DNA from: an uncultured Eubacteriales bacterium
GTDB lineage: Bacteria; Bacillota; Clostridia; Lachnospirales; Lachnospiraceae
Assembly (NCBI GenBank): GCA_900313765.1
Contig: OMSN01000035.1
Coordinates: forward strand, 1-11,025
Length of the DNA: 11,025 nucleotides
Direction: 5' to 3'
Shown here: piece after piece, positions 1 to 7,134 of the stretch
Layout of the letters: every line of letters starts with the position of its first letter
Numbering within the stretch: the stretch's first letter is position 1
Position numbers and translations under genes: made by a program
Notes under the pieces: model-generated
The model's input: the letters and a program-made list of their open reading frames with translations, nothing else
Database searches by the model: none
What the model was told of the DNA's origin: nothing

Positions 1-71
1 CGGTTGAGCAGATCAACTGGACCAATCAGGACGGTGGAGTGGCTGTATTCGTACGGACCCCGGAATCATAA
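1..71 (+). CDS. C-terminal end of an unidentified protein (partial)
   Basis: Reading from base 3 gives an open frame of 22 codons ending in TAA at 69-71. The peptide ends in GGVAVFVRTPES, which has normal protein composition. The other two forward frames give a stop at once or a poor peptide. The stop lies 11 bases before a strong rho-independent terminator in the same orientation, which supports a real gene end. Too little remains to identify the family. It is separated from the next gene by that terminator, so it belongs to a different transcription unit. Confidence 0.6.
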   Translation, partial: VEQINWTNQDGGVAVFVRTPES

Positions 72-82
72 ATGAGCAGACA

Positions 83-110
83 GCGTCGGTTTTCGGAACC
101 GGCGCTTTTT
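83..110 (+). terminator. Rho-independent terminator of the left-edge gene
   Basis: A 9-bp stem (GCGTCGGTT at 83-91 with AACCGGCGC at 97-105, one G-U pair) closes a 5-base loop and is followed directly by five T residues (106-110). It sits just after the stop at 71, so it ends transcription of the partial left-edge gene. Confidence 0.92.
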
Positions 111-137
111 GCTGTACTTATAAGTATGAAAAACATA

Positions 138-166
138 TTGACTCGCCATTTCATATCGAATAAAAT
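138..166 (+). promoter_or_regulatory. Sigma-A type promoter of the NhaC-family gene
   Basis: TTGACT (138-143) and TAAAAT (161-166) are separated by exactly 17 bases, each hexamer one base off consensus. The predicted transcript starts near 173 and gives a leader of about 30 bases before the ATG at 205. The site lies between a terminator and a gene with a strong ribosome binding site, which fits. Confidence 0.8.
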
Positions 167-204
167 AACCTTGTATTTTTGTATGTTTTATGGAGGAGGT
201 CAAT

Positions 205-1881
205 ATGTCTGATAAGAACAGATCTGGAAACAACAGCGCGTCAGGGAAGAGCAGAGCACTCCTTGTCAGCGCTGTTGCACTGTGTGCGATTGTGGTCTGC
301 GTAGTACTGACACTGCGTGCCAGAAGTCTTCCTGCGTCTGAAGTGCCAGCTGCGTACGGAACCATTCTGGCTCTGCTGCCACCTGTCATAGCGATCGCGT
401 TGTCCCTGATCACGAAGGAAGTATACAGTTCCCTGTTCGTAGGCATCGTGGTCGGGGCGATGCTCTACGCCGGTGGTGATGCAGAGGTTGCTCTGAGTAC
501 GATGCTGTATCATGAGAGCGCCGGACTGGTTGTGAATCTCACGGATATCTCTCATGCGAGCATTCTTGTCTTCGTTACGCTGCTCGGGACAATGGTGGTC
601 CTGATCAACCAGTCGGGCGGCGCCGATGCATTCGGACGCTGGGCATCTACCCACATCAAGAACCGGGTTGGCGCACAGCTTGCCACGGTCTTCATGGGAC
701 TTCTCATTTTTGTAGATGATGGTTTTAACTGCATGACCGTCGGGTCTGTCATGCGTCCGCTCACAGACCAGCACAGGATCTCACGTGCGAAACTGGCTTA
801 TCTGATCGATTCGACTGCTGCGCCGATCTGTATCATAGCACCGATCTCCTGCTGGGCTGCGGCAGTCAGCTATGCAGTTCCGGAAGAGTACAATATCAAC
901 GGATTCAGCATGTTCCTGCGTACGATCCCTTACAATCTGTATGCGCTGGGTACGATCGTGATGCTGTTCGCGGTTGTCCTTCTGCGTGTTGATTACGGCC
1001 CCATGAAACTTCATGAGGAAAATGCGAAAAAGGGAGATCTGTTTACTTCCGGCGACAATCAGTTTGAGGAAGATGTGAAACATACCGGTGAAGGCCGTCT
1101 GTCTAATCTGGTCATCCCGGTGGTGTCTCTGATTCTTCTGTGCATTGTCGGCATTGCCTATACCGGTGGTGCTTTCTCCGGTGCCGGACTGATCAATTCC
1201 TTCGCAGACGCGGATTCGGCCAGAGGCCTGGTCATGGGCAGCCTGCTTGCACTGCTTCTGACCCTGTGGCTGTACATGAGCCGCTCGGTGATGACGCTGA
1301 AGGACTTTATGGGAGCATTCGCCGCCGGCTTCAGGAGCATGTGTGCCCCCATGATCATCCTGATCCTGTCCTGGAATCTGTCCGGGATCACAGGACTCCT
1401 CGGAGCTCCGGAGTTTATACACGGAATCGTGGAAGCTTCCGCCGGATCTGTGCAGATGCTGGTACCTGCGCTGGTTTTTGTAGTGTCGGTCTTCCTTGCA
1501 TTTTCCACCGGAACAAGCTGGGGCACATTTTCAATCCTGATTCCCATCGTATGCGCTGTCTATCCTGCTGACTCGGAGATGCTCGTGATCGCGATCTCGG
1601 CATGCCTGGCAGGAGCTGTGTGCGGAGACCATTGCTCACCCATATCCGATACGACGATCATGTCGTCTGCAGGAGCACACTGCGATCATATCAATCATGT
1701 CAATACACAGCTGCCCTATGCGTTGACAGTGGCAGCAGTGTGCAGTGTCGGTTACATCCTGGCAGGTGTGATCGGGTATAAGATGCAGAGTATGGCTGCG
1801 CTTGCAGCAACACCGCTGACGCTGATTGCCGTGGTGGTTGTCGTTCTGTTTGTCAGACGCGCTCAGGTACGCAAGGCCTGA
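205..1881 (+). CDS. NhaC-family Na+/H+ antiporter-like membrane transporter
   Basis: A 558-residue, very hydrophobic polytopic membrane protein of the NhaC antiporter family. Visible family motifs are FVDDGFNCMTVG (169-180) and GDHCSPISDTT (474-484), followed by HCDHINHV (492-499). Hydrophobic spans begin near residue 18 and recur along the whole length, compatible with roughly a dozen membrane segments; a charged loop lies around 264-300. The ATG at 190 lies in the same frame but overlaps the ribosome binding site GGAGGAGGT (192-200), so the ATG at 205 is the better start. Members exchange protons or Na+, and some relatives move organic substrates or amino acids; the true substrate cannot be read from sequence. 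It has its own promoter, and no clear terminator separates it from the acetyltransferase gene 74 bases downstream. Confidence 0.9.
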   Translation: MSDKNRSGNNSASGKSRALLVSAVALCAIVVCVVLTLRARSLPASEVPAAYGTILALLPPVIAIALSLITKEVYSSLFVGIVVGAMLYAGGDAEVALSTMLYHESAGLVVNLTDISHASILVFVTLLGTMVVLINQSGGADAFGRWASTHIKNRVGAQLATVFMGLLIFVDDGFNCMTVGSVMRPLTDQHRISRAKLAYLIDSTAAPICIIAPISCWAAAVSYAVPEEYNINGFSMFLRTIPYNLYALGTIVMLFAVVLLRVDYGPMKLHEENAKKGDLFTSGDNQFEEDVKHTGEGRLSNLVIPVVSLILLCIVGIAYTGGAFSGAGLINSFADADSARGLVMGSLLALLLTLWLYMSRSVMTLKDFMGAFAAGFRSMCAPMIILILSWNLSGITGLLGAPEFIHGIVEASAGSVQMLVPALVFVVSVFLAFSTGTSWGTFSILIPIVCAVYPADSEMLVIAISACLAGAVCGDHCSPISDTTIMSSAGAHCDHINHVNTQLPYALTVAAVCSVGYILAGVIGYKMQSMAALAATPLTLIAVVVVVLFVRRAQVRKA

Positions 1882-1955
1882 CAAGAGTGGCGAATAAGCT
1901 GTGAAGCGGCCTGCAGACCTGACCGGGCTGCAGACCCGTACAGAGAGGAATATGC

Positions 1956-2381
1956 ATGTATCATTACAGAAAACTGAATGACACGGATATTCATTTTATA
2001 AATGAACTGCAGAGACAGAGGGGATATGCGCTGATCAGTGAAGATGCTCTTCCCCGGGAATGGGTGGGATACGGCGCCTTCACGCAGGAGGGACAGATCG
2101 TGGGAATCTGTTTCCTGTTCCTGTACCGCCGTCTGCCGCACAGTGATTACCCCAACGGGGTGATCGCGGAACTTGGCGCGTGTTATACGGTCCCGGAATA
2201 CCGCAGACAGGGGATCATGTCAGAACTGATCGGAATGAGTCTGAGAAACATCCCTGCAGACTGTCCGCAGGTGGAGGCGGTTGTCGCGGATGCTTCGAAT
2301 CATGTCATCCGCATTCTGATGGAACAGTATGGGTTTGAAGACGCAGTGGCGGGCGAGAGAAGACTGTGGAAACAGCCTTGA
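1956..2381 (+). CDS. GNAT-family N-acetyltransferase
   Basis: A 141-residue protein with GNAT-fold features. The acetyl-CoA binding stretch is around 75-91 (ACYTVPEYRRQGIMSEL), where RRQGIM matches the R/Q-x-x-G-x-G/A pyrophosphate-binding signature apart from a Met in the last position. A typical C-terminal motif, LMEQYGFEDA, is at 121-130. Such enzymes move an acetyl group from acetyl-CoA to an amine, but the substrate cannot be inferred. The start at 1956 has GAGAGGA (1943-1949) at good spacing; an out-of-frame ATG lies four bases earlier. The HxlR gene starts 20 bases after its stop, so the two are probably co-transcribed. Confidence 0.85.
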   Translation: MYHYRKLNDTDIHFINELQRQRGYALISEDALPREWVGYGAFTQEGQIVGICFLFLYRRLPHSDYPNGVIAELGACYTVPEYRRQGIMSELIGMSLRNIPADCPQVEAVVADASNHVIRILMEQYGFEDAVAGERRLWKQP

Positions 2382-2400
2382 CAGCCTGAGGAGAGAGGAT

Positions 2401-2796
2401 ATGGCATACAGACCAGGAAGTAAGACCGCAGACGCAGATCCGGTGCGCAGTGCAGTATGTCCGTGTTCGGAATCCTGTCCGATCGGAGATGCTGTCCGGA
2501 TGGTCGGCGGGCGCTGGAAAATGAGGGTGCTGTGCACGCTTACAGTGGATGGTACACAGCGATACAATGACCTTAAAAAGAAGACGGTCGGGATCACACC
2601 GGCCGTACTGTCCTCTGTAATGAAGGATCTGGAGAGGGACGGACTGGTTACAAGAGTACAGTATGATGAGATCCCTCCGCGTGTGGAATATACGATCACA
2701 GAGTATGGCAGACAGCTCTGGCCGATCCTGCATCACCTGGCGCATTGGGCCAGACACGAAGAGGCAGATCAGGATACGGAGTCCTGGCAGGCGTAA
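2401..2796 (+). CDS. HxlR-family winged-helix transcriptional regulator, cysteine-rich N-terminus
   Basis: A 131-residue protein with the HxlR (MarR-like winged helix) pattern: CPIGDAVRMVGGRWKMRVL (26-44), a recognition-helix region near 62-82 (TPAVLSSVMKDLERDGLV) and a wing ending at YTITEYG (97-103). Family members bind DNA as dimers, and several sense electrophiles or oxidants through a cysteine just before the first helix. Here that position (C26) is joined by C20 and C22, and C45 lies in the first helix region. The frame stays open for 24 codons upstream, but the ATG at 2401 follows a good AGGAGAGAGGA site and overlaps the acetyltransferase less, so it is preferred. Its target is unknown; the acetyltransferase, its own gene and the SPFH gene are candidates. 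Confidence 0.88.
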   Translation: MAYRPGSKTADADPVRSAVCPCSESCPIGDAVRMVGGRWKMRVLCTLTVDGTQRYNDLKKKTVGITPAVLSSVMKDLERDGLVTRVQYDEIPPRVEYTITEYGRQLWPILHHLAHWARHEEADQDTESWQA

Positions 2797-2816
2797 AAAA
2801 TTTTATTCGGCTCCTA

Positions 2817-2845
2817 TTGACAGGATGAAACCAATGTGATATCAA
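2817..2845 (+). promoter_or_regulatory. Probable promoter of the SPFH gene
   Basis: A perfect TTGACA (2817-2822) is followed after 17 bases by TATCAA (2840-2845), a moderate -10. A better -10 match, TATGAT (2846-2851), lies too far away for standard spacing (23). Either choice falls inside the inverted repeat at 2833-2859, so a bound protein would block RNA polymerase. Confidence 0.6.
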
Positions 2846-2859
2846 TATGATATCACATT
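2833..2859. promoter_or_regulatory. 27-bp perfect palindromic operator with two TGATATCA boxes
   Basis: AATGTGATATCA (2833-2844) and TGATATCACATT (2848-2859) are perfect 12-bp inverted arms around the centre ATA. Each arm holds TGATATCA, which is itself self-complementary (2837-2844 and 2848-2855), so the site is both an inverted and a tandem repeat with 11-bp spacing. It covers the -10 region of the SPFH promoter, which is the usual place for a repressor. The binding protein is not known; the RHH protein encoded downstream and the HxlR regulator upstream are candidates. Confidence 0.8.
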
Positions 2860-2899
2860 TAATAAACCATGTTCATCTTGCTCAGAAGGAGGAGTCGTC

Positions 2900-3910
2900 A
2901 TGGAAGAAAAGATTTTATCCACAAGAAAGAACGGTATGGCAGTGCTGCTCGGATGCATCATCCTCGAGCTGCTGTCAGTGTTTGGGTTTATAGTCGGGAT
3001 AGGCGTTGGCCCGGGGATCCTGATGGTTGTGTCGTTCATCATCATGTGCACCGCATGGATTCCGCTCATCGGTCTTCGCGTCCTCAAGCCGGAGGAAGCA
3101 CTGGTGCTGACTCTGTTCGGCAATTACACCGGAACACTGAAGGGACCCGGATTCTACGCAGTGAATCCTTTCTCGGTCAGCGTTAACCCTGCAAAGAAAA
3201 CAAAGCTCGGACAGAGCGGAGATGTGGACGCAGGATCCAAGGGAGGATCTCTCGCAAGCCTGATCTCGAAGTCACAGAGTGAATCGTCGCAGATCAGCAA
3301 CGTGATCTCCCTGAAGATCATGACACTGAACAACAGCAGGCAGAAGGTCAATGATGTTCTTGGCAATCCGGTAGAGATCGGCGTGGCAGTCATGTGGCGT
3401 GTAGTGGATACCGCGAAGGCCGTCTTTACAGTCGACAACTATAAGGAGTATCTGTCACTTCAGTGCGACACGGCAGTCAGGAATATCGTGAAGATCTATC
3501 CCTATGACATGGCGCCGAATGTAGACACCACCGGTGACGGAGTCGCAGACGACGGTTCTCTGCGGGGTTCTACTGAGATCGTGGCAAACAGGATCCGGGA
3601 AGAGATTCAGAACAAGGTTTCTGTCGCAGGCCTTGAGATCCTGGATGCGAGAATCACGTATCTTGCATATGCGCCGGAGATCGCAGCCGTCATGCTGCAG
3701 AGGCAGCAGGCATCCGCGATCATCGATGCAAGAAAGATGATCGTAGACGGAGCGGTCGGCATGGTGCAGATGGCTCTGGATAAGCTCAGTGCAGAAGAGA
3801 TCGTGGAACTGGATGACGAGCGCAAGGCGGCAATGGTCTCCAATCTGCTCGTAGTTCTCTGCGGCAATCATGATGCACAGCCCGTAGTCAACTCAGGTTC
3901 CCTGTATTGA
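2900..3910 (+). CDS. SPFH (stomatin/band 7) domain membrane protein
   Basis: A 336-residue protein with two N-terminal membrane segments (about 12-34 and 37-59) followed by an SPFH domain. The domain starts at [20 protein letters not shown] (61-80), continues through [10 protein letters not shown] (82-91), and ends in helices rich in Ala, Arg and Glu, including [20 protein letters not shown] (251-270). A Gly/Ser-rich stretch at about 105-132 splits the early domain. An unusual acidic loop, [11 protein letters not shown] (209-219), precedes [22 protein letters not shown] proteins form membrane-bound oligomers that organise membrane microdomains or control proteases; the partner here is unknown. 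The start follows AAGGAGGAG (2886-2894) at normal spacing. The RHH gene is 60 bases downstream with no terminator between, so the two form a unit controlled by the palindrome at 2833-2859. Confidence 0.9.
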   Translation: MEEKILSTRKNGMAVLLGCIILELLSVFGFIVGIGVGPGILMVVSFIIMCTAWIPLIGLRVLKPEEALVLTLFGNYTGTLKGPGFYAVNPFSVSVNPAKKTKLGQSGDVDAGSKGGSLASLISKSQSESSQISNVISLKIMTLNNSRQKVNDVLGNPVEIGVAVMWRVVDTAKAVFTVDNYKEYLSLQCDTAVRNIVKIYPYDMAPNVDTTGDGVADDGSLRGSTEIVANRIREEIQNKVSVAGLEILDARITYLAYAPEIAAVMLQRQQASAIIDARKMIVDGAVGMVQMALDKLSAEEIVELDDERKAAMVSNLLVVLCGNHDAQPVVNSGSLY

Positions 3911-3970
3911 ACCGCTGCAGAACGGTCACGATAGCAGGAACAGCAGCCCTGGACGGAGTGGTGGTGAACT

Positions 3971-4168
3971 ATGGCAGTTAAGAAACAGGTTCCGCTTCGG
4001 CTGAATGAAAAACTCTATGATGCACTGGCTGCCTGGGCGGAGGATGACTTTCGCTCAGTGAACGGTCAGATCGAGTATCTGCTGACAGAGTGTGTCCGCC
4101 AGCGGAAGAAAAACGGAAAATATGTGTCAGAGCATCTGGATGAACCGCCTGAGCTGGACATATCATAA
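3971..4168 (+). CDS. Small ribbon-helix-helix (Arc/MetJ-like) DNA-binding protein
   Basis: A 65-residue protein with an Arc-like RHH pattern: a basic/hydrophobic alternating strand KKQVPLRL (4-11), helix A from about 12 to 26 ([15 protein letters not shown]), a turn FRSVNGQ, and helix B from about 30 to 47 ending in RQRKK. The acidic tail ([12 protein letters not shown]) is outside the fold. RHH proteins bind DNA as dimers by inserting the two-stranded sheet into the major groove. The ribosome binding site is weak (GGTGA close to the ATG, or GGAG 12 bases away). It lies in the SPFH transcription unit and is followed by a strong terminator. Small RHH genes can also be antitoxins, but no toxin gene is adjacent. 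An accessory or autoregulatory role for the SPFH operon is inferred. Confidence 0.75.
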   Translation: MAVKKQVPLRLNEKLYDALAAWAEDDFRSVNGQIEYLLTECVRQRKKNGKYVSEHLDEPPELDIS

Positions 4169-4182
4169 CAATACCCGTTCAT

Positions 4183-4215
4183 AAAACAGCGGATGGCCCG
4201 TCCATCCGCTGTTTT
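4183..4215 (+). terminator. Strong terminator closing the SPFH-RHH unit
   Basis: A perfect 14-bp stem (AAAACAGCGGATGG at 4183-4196 with CCATCCGCTGTTTT at 4202-4215) closes a 5-base loop. The A-run on one side and T-run on the other would let it work in both directions. It lies 14 bases after the RHH stop codon and insulates the selenium cluster. Confidence 0.93.
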
Positions 4216-4227
4216 CTATGCAAAGAA

Positions 4228-4281
4228 TTATTTATGAGAAAAACTGATAAATAACGCAGATTGTTAAATAAAACAAATTTG
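4228..4281. promoter_or_regulatory. Inverted repeats upstream of selD, possible operator region
   Basis: TTATTTAT (4228-4235) and ATAAATAA (4247-4254) are perfect 8-bp inverted arms centred 19 bp apart, about two helical turns. Further on, TTGTT (4261-4265) and AACAA (4272-4276) are inverted, and CAAATTTG (4274-4281) is a palindrome touching the -35 box. The region is AT-rich, so short repeats can arise by chance. A regulatory role is only a suggestion. Confidence 0.35.
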
Positions 4282-4307
4282 AACAAGTTGCCAGTTCACA
4301 GTAGAAT
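4279..4307 (+). promoter_or_regulatory. Promoter of the selD cluster
   Basis: TTGAAC (4279-4284) and TAGAAT (4302-4307) are separated by exactly 17 bases. Transcription would begin near 4314, giving a very short leader of about 14 bases that is just long enough to carry AGGAGGA (4316-4321) before the ATG at 4328. No other good promoter is seen before 9895, so the whole cluster may depend on it. Confidence 0.75.
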
Positions 4308-4327
4308 AGCATACAGGAGGAACAAAG

Positions 4328-5389
4328 ATGGATACGGAAAAAATAACATTCTGCAAAGGCGGAGGGTGTACTGCAAAACTGGGAGCACAGGCACTGAACC
4401 GGGTTCTGTCGCTTCTGCCAAAGGGAGAGAAAGACCCGGATCTTCTGATCGGCTATTCCAGCAGGGATGATGCCGCGGTGTACAGGCTCACCGAGGACAT
4501 CGCTTTCGTACAGACACTGGATTTCTTTCCGCCGATGGTCAGTGATCCCTATACATTCGGTCAGATCGCTGCAACGAATGCACTGAGCGATATCTATGCG
4601 ATGGGCGGGACGGTAAAGACCGCCCTGAATATAGTCTGCTTTCCGGAGAAATGGGACCTGAATATCCTGGGCGAGATCCTGCGCGGCGGATCAGAGAAGG
4701 TGATCGAAGCAGGAGGAAGTCTGGCCGGCGGACACTCGATTGCCGATGCGGATGTCAAGTACGGACTGTCTGTGACCGGTATCGTGCATCCGGACCATAT
4801 CTGGGCGAACAATACCGGACATCCCGGGGATGCACTGATTCTGACCAAAGCCCTGGGAGTGGGGATCCTGTGCACAGCCGACCGGGTGGACCAAGCGCCT
4901 CCGGGAGCGATGGATGCGGCGGTCCGGTCCATGACAACACTGAACAAATATGCTGCACAGTGCTGCTCACATTATGACATTCATGCATGTACAGATGTCA
5001 CCGGCTTCAGTTTTCTCGGGCATCTTCATGAGATGATGGACGGCAGGCTGTCCTGCCGGGTGAACGCAGACTGCGTTCCGGTACTGCCCGGGGCAGCTGC
5101 CTGTGCGGACGAATTCCTTCTGACAGCAGCCGGACAGCGCAACCGCAATCATGTCGGAGAATTCGTACGATTTGAGAACATACCGTTTTCGATGGAGGAG
5201 ATTCTCTTCGACCCGCAGACATCAGGAGGTCTTCTGATCGCGCTGGATGCAGAGGATGCGCCGGCGCTTCTGGAGGAACTGCGGCAGACAGGGCTTCCGG
5301 CCAGGATCGTCGGGGAGATTACCGAAAAGACGGATCCGGAGATCACCGTATATGGCTCCGGGAATAAGACCGGAATTGTCTGCGAATGA
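4328..5389 (+). CDS. selD: Selenide, water dikinase (selenophosphate synthetase) SelD
   Basis: A 353-residue SelD of normal length. It makes selenophosphate from selenide and ATP, the reactive selenium donor for selenocysteine, 2-selenouridine or selenium cofactors. The catalytic segment is GGGCTAKLG (11-19), with C14 and K17 matching the E. coli Cys17 and Lys20 pair; the residue here is Cys, not selenocysteine. The metal/ATP-binding acidic residues D48, D88 ([12 protein letters not shown]) and D223 ([11 protein letters not shown]) are present, as are LAGGHS (132-137) and DPQTSGG (295-301). The start has AGGAGGA seven bases upstream. It is the first gene of the cluster, 55 bases before yedF, with no terminator between. 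No selA, selB or mnmH gene is in this window, so the use of the selenophosphate is not settled here. Confidence 0.96.
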   Translation: MDTEKITFCKGGGCTAKLGAQALNRVLSLLPKGEKDPDLLIGYSSRDDAAVYRLTEDIAFVQTLDFFPPMVSDPYTFGQIAATNALSDIYAMGGTVKTALNIVCFPEKWDLNILGEILRGGSEKVIEAGGSLAGGHSIADADVKYGLSVTGIVHPDHIWANNTGHPGDALILTKALGVGILCTADRVDQAPPGAMDAAVRSMTTLNKYAAQCCSHYDIHACTDVTGFSFLGHLHEMMDGRLSCRVNADCVPVLPGAAACADEFLLTAAGQRNRNHVGEFVRFENIPFSMEEILFDPQTSGGLLIALDAEDAPALLEELRQTGLPARIVGEITEKTDPEITVYGSGNKTGIVCE

Positions 5390-5444
5390 TCCTCGGGGCG
5401 AATGTGTTACAGAAACAATATTAAAGAAACGGGGGAATAAAGAA

Positions 5445-6065
5445 ATGAAAAAAACCGTAAATGCTCTTGGCGATGCGTGTCCGATCCCGGTGGTAAAAAC
5501 GAAGAATGCAATCAGCGAACTCGGCGGGCCAGGCAGTGTAGAGACACTGGTGGACAATGAGATCGCGGTCCAGAACCTGACCAAGATGGCAAACCAGAAG
5601 GGGTATGCCGTACGCTCTGAGAAGATTGCCGATGACCAGTTCAAAGTGACTATGGAGATCGGCGAAGGAGCAGGCGATTCGGCACAGGATATTCCGGAGG
5701 AATGCCTGGTGGTTCCGCAGACAGGAAAGAAGAAGATCGTAGTGGCTGTCACCTCTGCGACGATGGGAAGCGGCAATGACGAGCTGGGAGCTGTCCTGAT
5801 GAAGGGATTCCTGTTTGCGCTGACACAGCAGGATGTACTGCCGACAACGATACTCTTCTACAACGGCGGAGCAACCATCACAACAGAAGGATCCGCATCG
5901 ATCGAAGATCTGAAGAGCCTGGAGGCACTGGGAGTGGAGATCCTGACCTGCGGCACCTGCCTTAATTACTATAAACTTGCAGACAAACTCCAGGTCGGCG
6001 GTGTCACCAACATGTATGAGATCACCGAGAGACTGACCGGGGCGGATCTGGTGATCCGTCCGTAA
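5445..6065 (+). CDS. yedF: Selenium metabolism protein YedF (TusA-like plus DsrE-like domains)
   Basis: A 206-residue two-domain protein. Residues 1-72 are a TusA/SirA-like domain with the CPxP motif at 12-15 (DACPIPVVKTK), whose cysteine carries sulfur or selenium in this family. After a linker, residues 97-206 form a DsrE-like domain with C169 and C172 (LTCGTCLNYY). This arrangement is that of the YedF family (TIGR03527), which is known for occurring with selD. The open frame extends 66 codons upstream, overlapping selD, but that part has an Arg/Pro-rich shadow composition. The ATG at 5445 has GGGGGAA (5431-5437) at good spacing, and the TusA domain starts right there. It probably passes a persulfide or perselenide between the desulfurase and SelD or another acceptor; that direction is inferred. 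Confidence 0.92.
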   Translation: MKKTVNALGDACPIPVVKTKNAISELGGPGSVETLVDNEIAVQNLTKMANQKGYAVRSEKIADDQFKVTMEIGEGAGDSAQDIPEECLVVPQTGKKKIVVAVTSATMGSGNDELGAVLMKGFLFALTQQDVLPTTILFYNGGATITTEGSASIEDLKSLEALGVEILTCGTCLNYYKLADKLQVGGVTNMYEITERLTGADLVIRP

Positions 6066-6103
6066 CAGGACAGGAGGGGTCCGGAAAGACGGGGATAGTG
6101 TAA

Positions 6104-6346
6104 ATGCGGCAGAGCAGAGAATTCCTGGTGATCACATTTTCAGAGACCTCTGATGCCATGGCTGCAGAGAAACTGTTTCAGGAACAGCAGATTCCCGGGC
6201 GTATCATACCGATCCCGCGACAGCTCAGTGCGGGATGCGGCCTGTCCTGGAAGACGGAGCCGGCACTCAGAGAGCATGTTGTCATGGCGATGGAAGGCGC
6301 CGGAATCCGGTGGCATGAAATGGAACTGGTAAAACTATGGGTATAG
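6104..6346 (+). CDS. DUF3343 putative Se/S carrier-like protein (first copy)
   Basis: An 80-residue protein of the DUF3343 family (Pfam PF11823, described as putative Se/S carrier-like). It has the typical layout: an N-terminal strand (EFLVITF), a helix (AMAAEKLFQEQQIPGRI) and the family signature PIPRQLSAGCGLSW (36-49), with the conserved cysteine at C45. It is the only cysteine in the protein, so it is the likely carrier residue. The start is set by GGGGA at 6091-6095; the GTG at 6098 is followed at once by a stop. A stronger AGGAGGGG lies 26 bases upstream, too far to serve this ATG. Its end overlaps the activase gene by 10 bases, which suggests translational coupling. Biochemical function is not established for the family. 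Confidence 0.82.
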   Translation: MRQSREFLVITFSETSDAMAAEKLFQEQQIPGRIIPIPRQLSAGCGLSWKTEPALREHVVMAMEGAGIRWHEMELVKLWV

Positions 6347-7134
6347 AGTATTATGTCGGGATCGACATCGGCTCCACCTGTGCCAAGACGGTCGTGATGG
6401 GAGCGGAAGAAAAGACTCTGCACCGGCTCCTGCGTCCGACCGGATGGAGCAGTGTAGAGACTGCTTCCTCCATACAGGAAGAGCTGGAAAGTCTCGGAAT
6501 AAGTGCGGACCGGAGCATCGTGGTGTCGACAGGATACGGACGGGCTGCGGTTCCGTTCGCAGCAAAGAATATTACGGAGATCACCTGCCATGCCAGGGGA
6601 GCCTGTCACATTCACGGGACCGAGGATCTGACAGTGATCGATATCGGAGGCCAGGACACCAAACTGATCGCCGTGGAACGCGGGCAGGTCACGGACTTTC
6701 TGATGAACGACAAGTGTTCTGCGGGAACCGGACGTTTTCTCGAGGTGATGGCGAACACATTGTCTGTCACTCCGGAGCAATTATGCGAACTGGCCAGGAC
6801 AGGAGGCGGAACTTCCATCAGTTCCATGTGTACTGTCTTTGCCGAATCTGAAGTGATCGGCCTGATCGGGAAAGGGGAAAAGAGAGAGAACATCGCATTT
6901 GCCGTAGTTGATTCCATCGTGAAGAAGGTCGCGTCCCAGGCTGGCAGGCTGAAACTGGATCAGAAAGTCTGCCTTACAGGGGGACTGTGTGAATTTGACT
7001 ATCTCAGAGACCGGCTCAGCCATTCTCTTCGCTGCGAAGTTTCCTCCAGCCCGGAAGGCAGATATGCCGGCGCCACAGGGGCAGCCCTGTATGCGAGAGA
7101 TCTGTACATGAAGCAGAAGAGGATGAACGGATGA
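6337..7134 (+). CDS. ATP-dependent activase (archerase) of the BadF/HgdC family
   Basis: A 265-residue ASKHA-fold ATPase, the usual size for 2-hydroxyacyl-CoA dehydratase activators. Phosphate motifs are GIDIGSTCAKT (8-18) and VIDIGGQDTK (100-109), and an adenosine motif LTGGLC is at 213-218. The two cysteines that hold the intersubunit [4Fe-4S] cluster in the homodimer are C127 (NDKCSAGTGRFLE) and C165 (SSMCTVFAESEV). Such activases hydrolyse ATP to push a low-potential electron onto a partner iron-sulfur reductase. The partner is almost surely the double-cubane protein two genes downstream. The gene overlaps the preceding DUF3343 gene by 10 bases and the following desulfurase gene by 4 bases (ATGA), so all three are likely translated together. 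E. coli YjiL is a comparable protein. Confidence 0.94.
   Translation: MGIEYYVGIDIGSTCAKTVVMGAEEKTLHRLLRPTGWSSVETASSIQEELESLGISADRSIVVSTGYGRAAVPFAAKNITEITCHARGACHIHGTEDLTVIDIGGQDTKLIAVERGQVTDFLMNDKCSAGTGRFLEVMANTLSVTPEQLCELARTGGGTSISSMCTVFAESEVIGLIGKGEKRENIAFAVVDSIVKKVASQAGRLKLDQKVCLTGGLCEFDYLRDRLSHSLRCEVSSSPEGRYAGATGAALYARDLYMKQKRMNG

Noticed and set aside
190..204. Earlier in-frame ATG for the NhaC-family gene
   Set aside because: The ATG at 190 overlaps the GGAGGAGGT ribosome binding site that serves the ATG at 205, and it has no site of its own.
241..774. A 177-codon minus-strand open frame opposite the antiporter gene
   Set aside because: It is fully inside the NhaC-family gene, has no recognisable domain, and the plus strand carries a complete membrane protein with promoter and ribosome binding site.
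1911..1936. Direct repeat CTGCAGACC (1911-1919 and 1928-1936) as a terminator after the antiporter gene
   Set aside because: It can form only a short imperfect hairpin and no T-run follows, so it is not a convincing terminator; the repeat may be chance.
5247..5444. A 66-codon N-terminal extension of yedF into selD
   Set aside because: The extension is Arg/Pro-rich, overlaps the conserved end of selD, and the TusA-like domain begins exactly at the ATG at 5445, which has its own ribosome binding site.
6068..6081. GGAC/GTCC hairpin around an AGGAGGGG sequence before the first DUF3343 gene
   Set aside because: The stem is only 4 bp and the purine run is too far (about 25 bases) from the ATG to be its ribosome binding site, so a translational switch is not supported.
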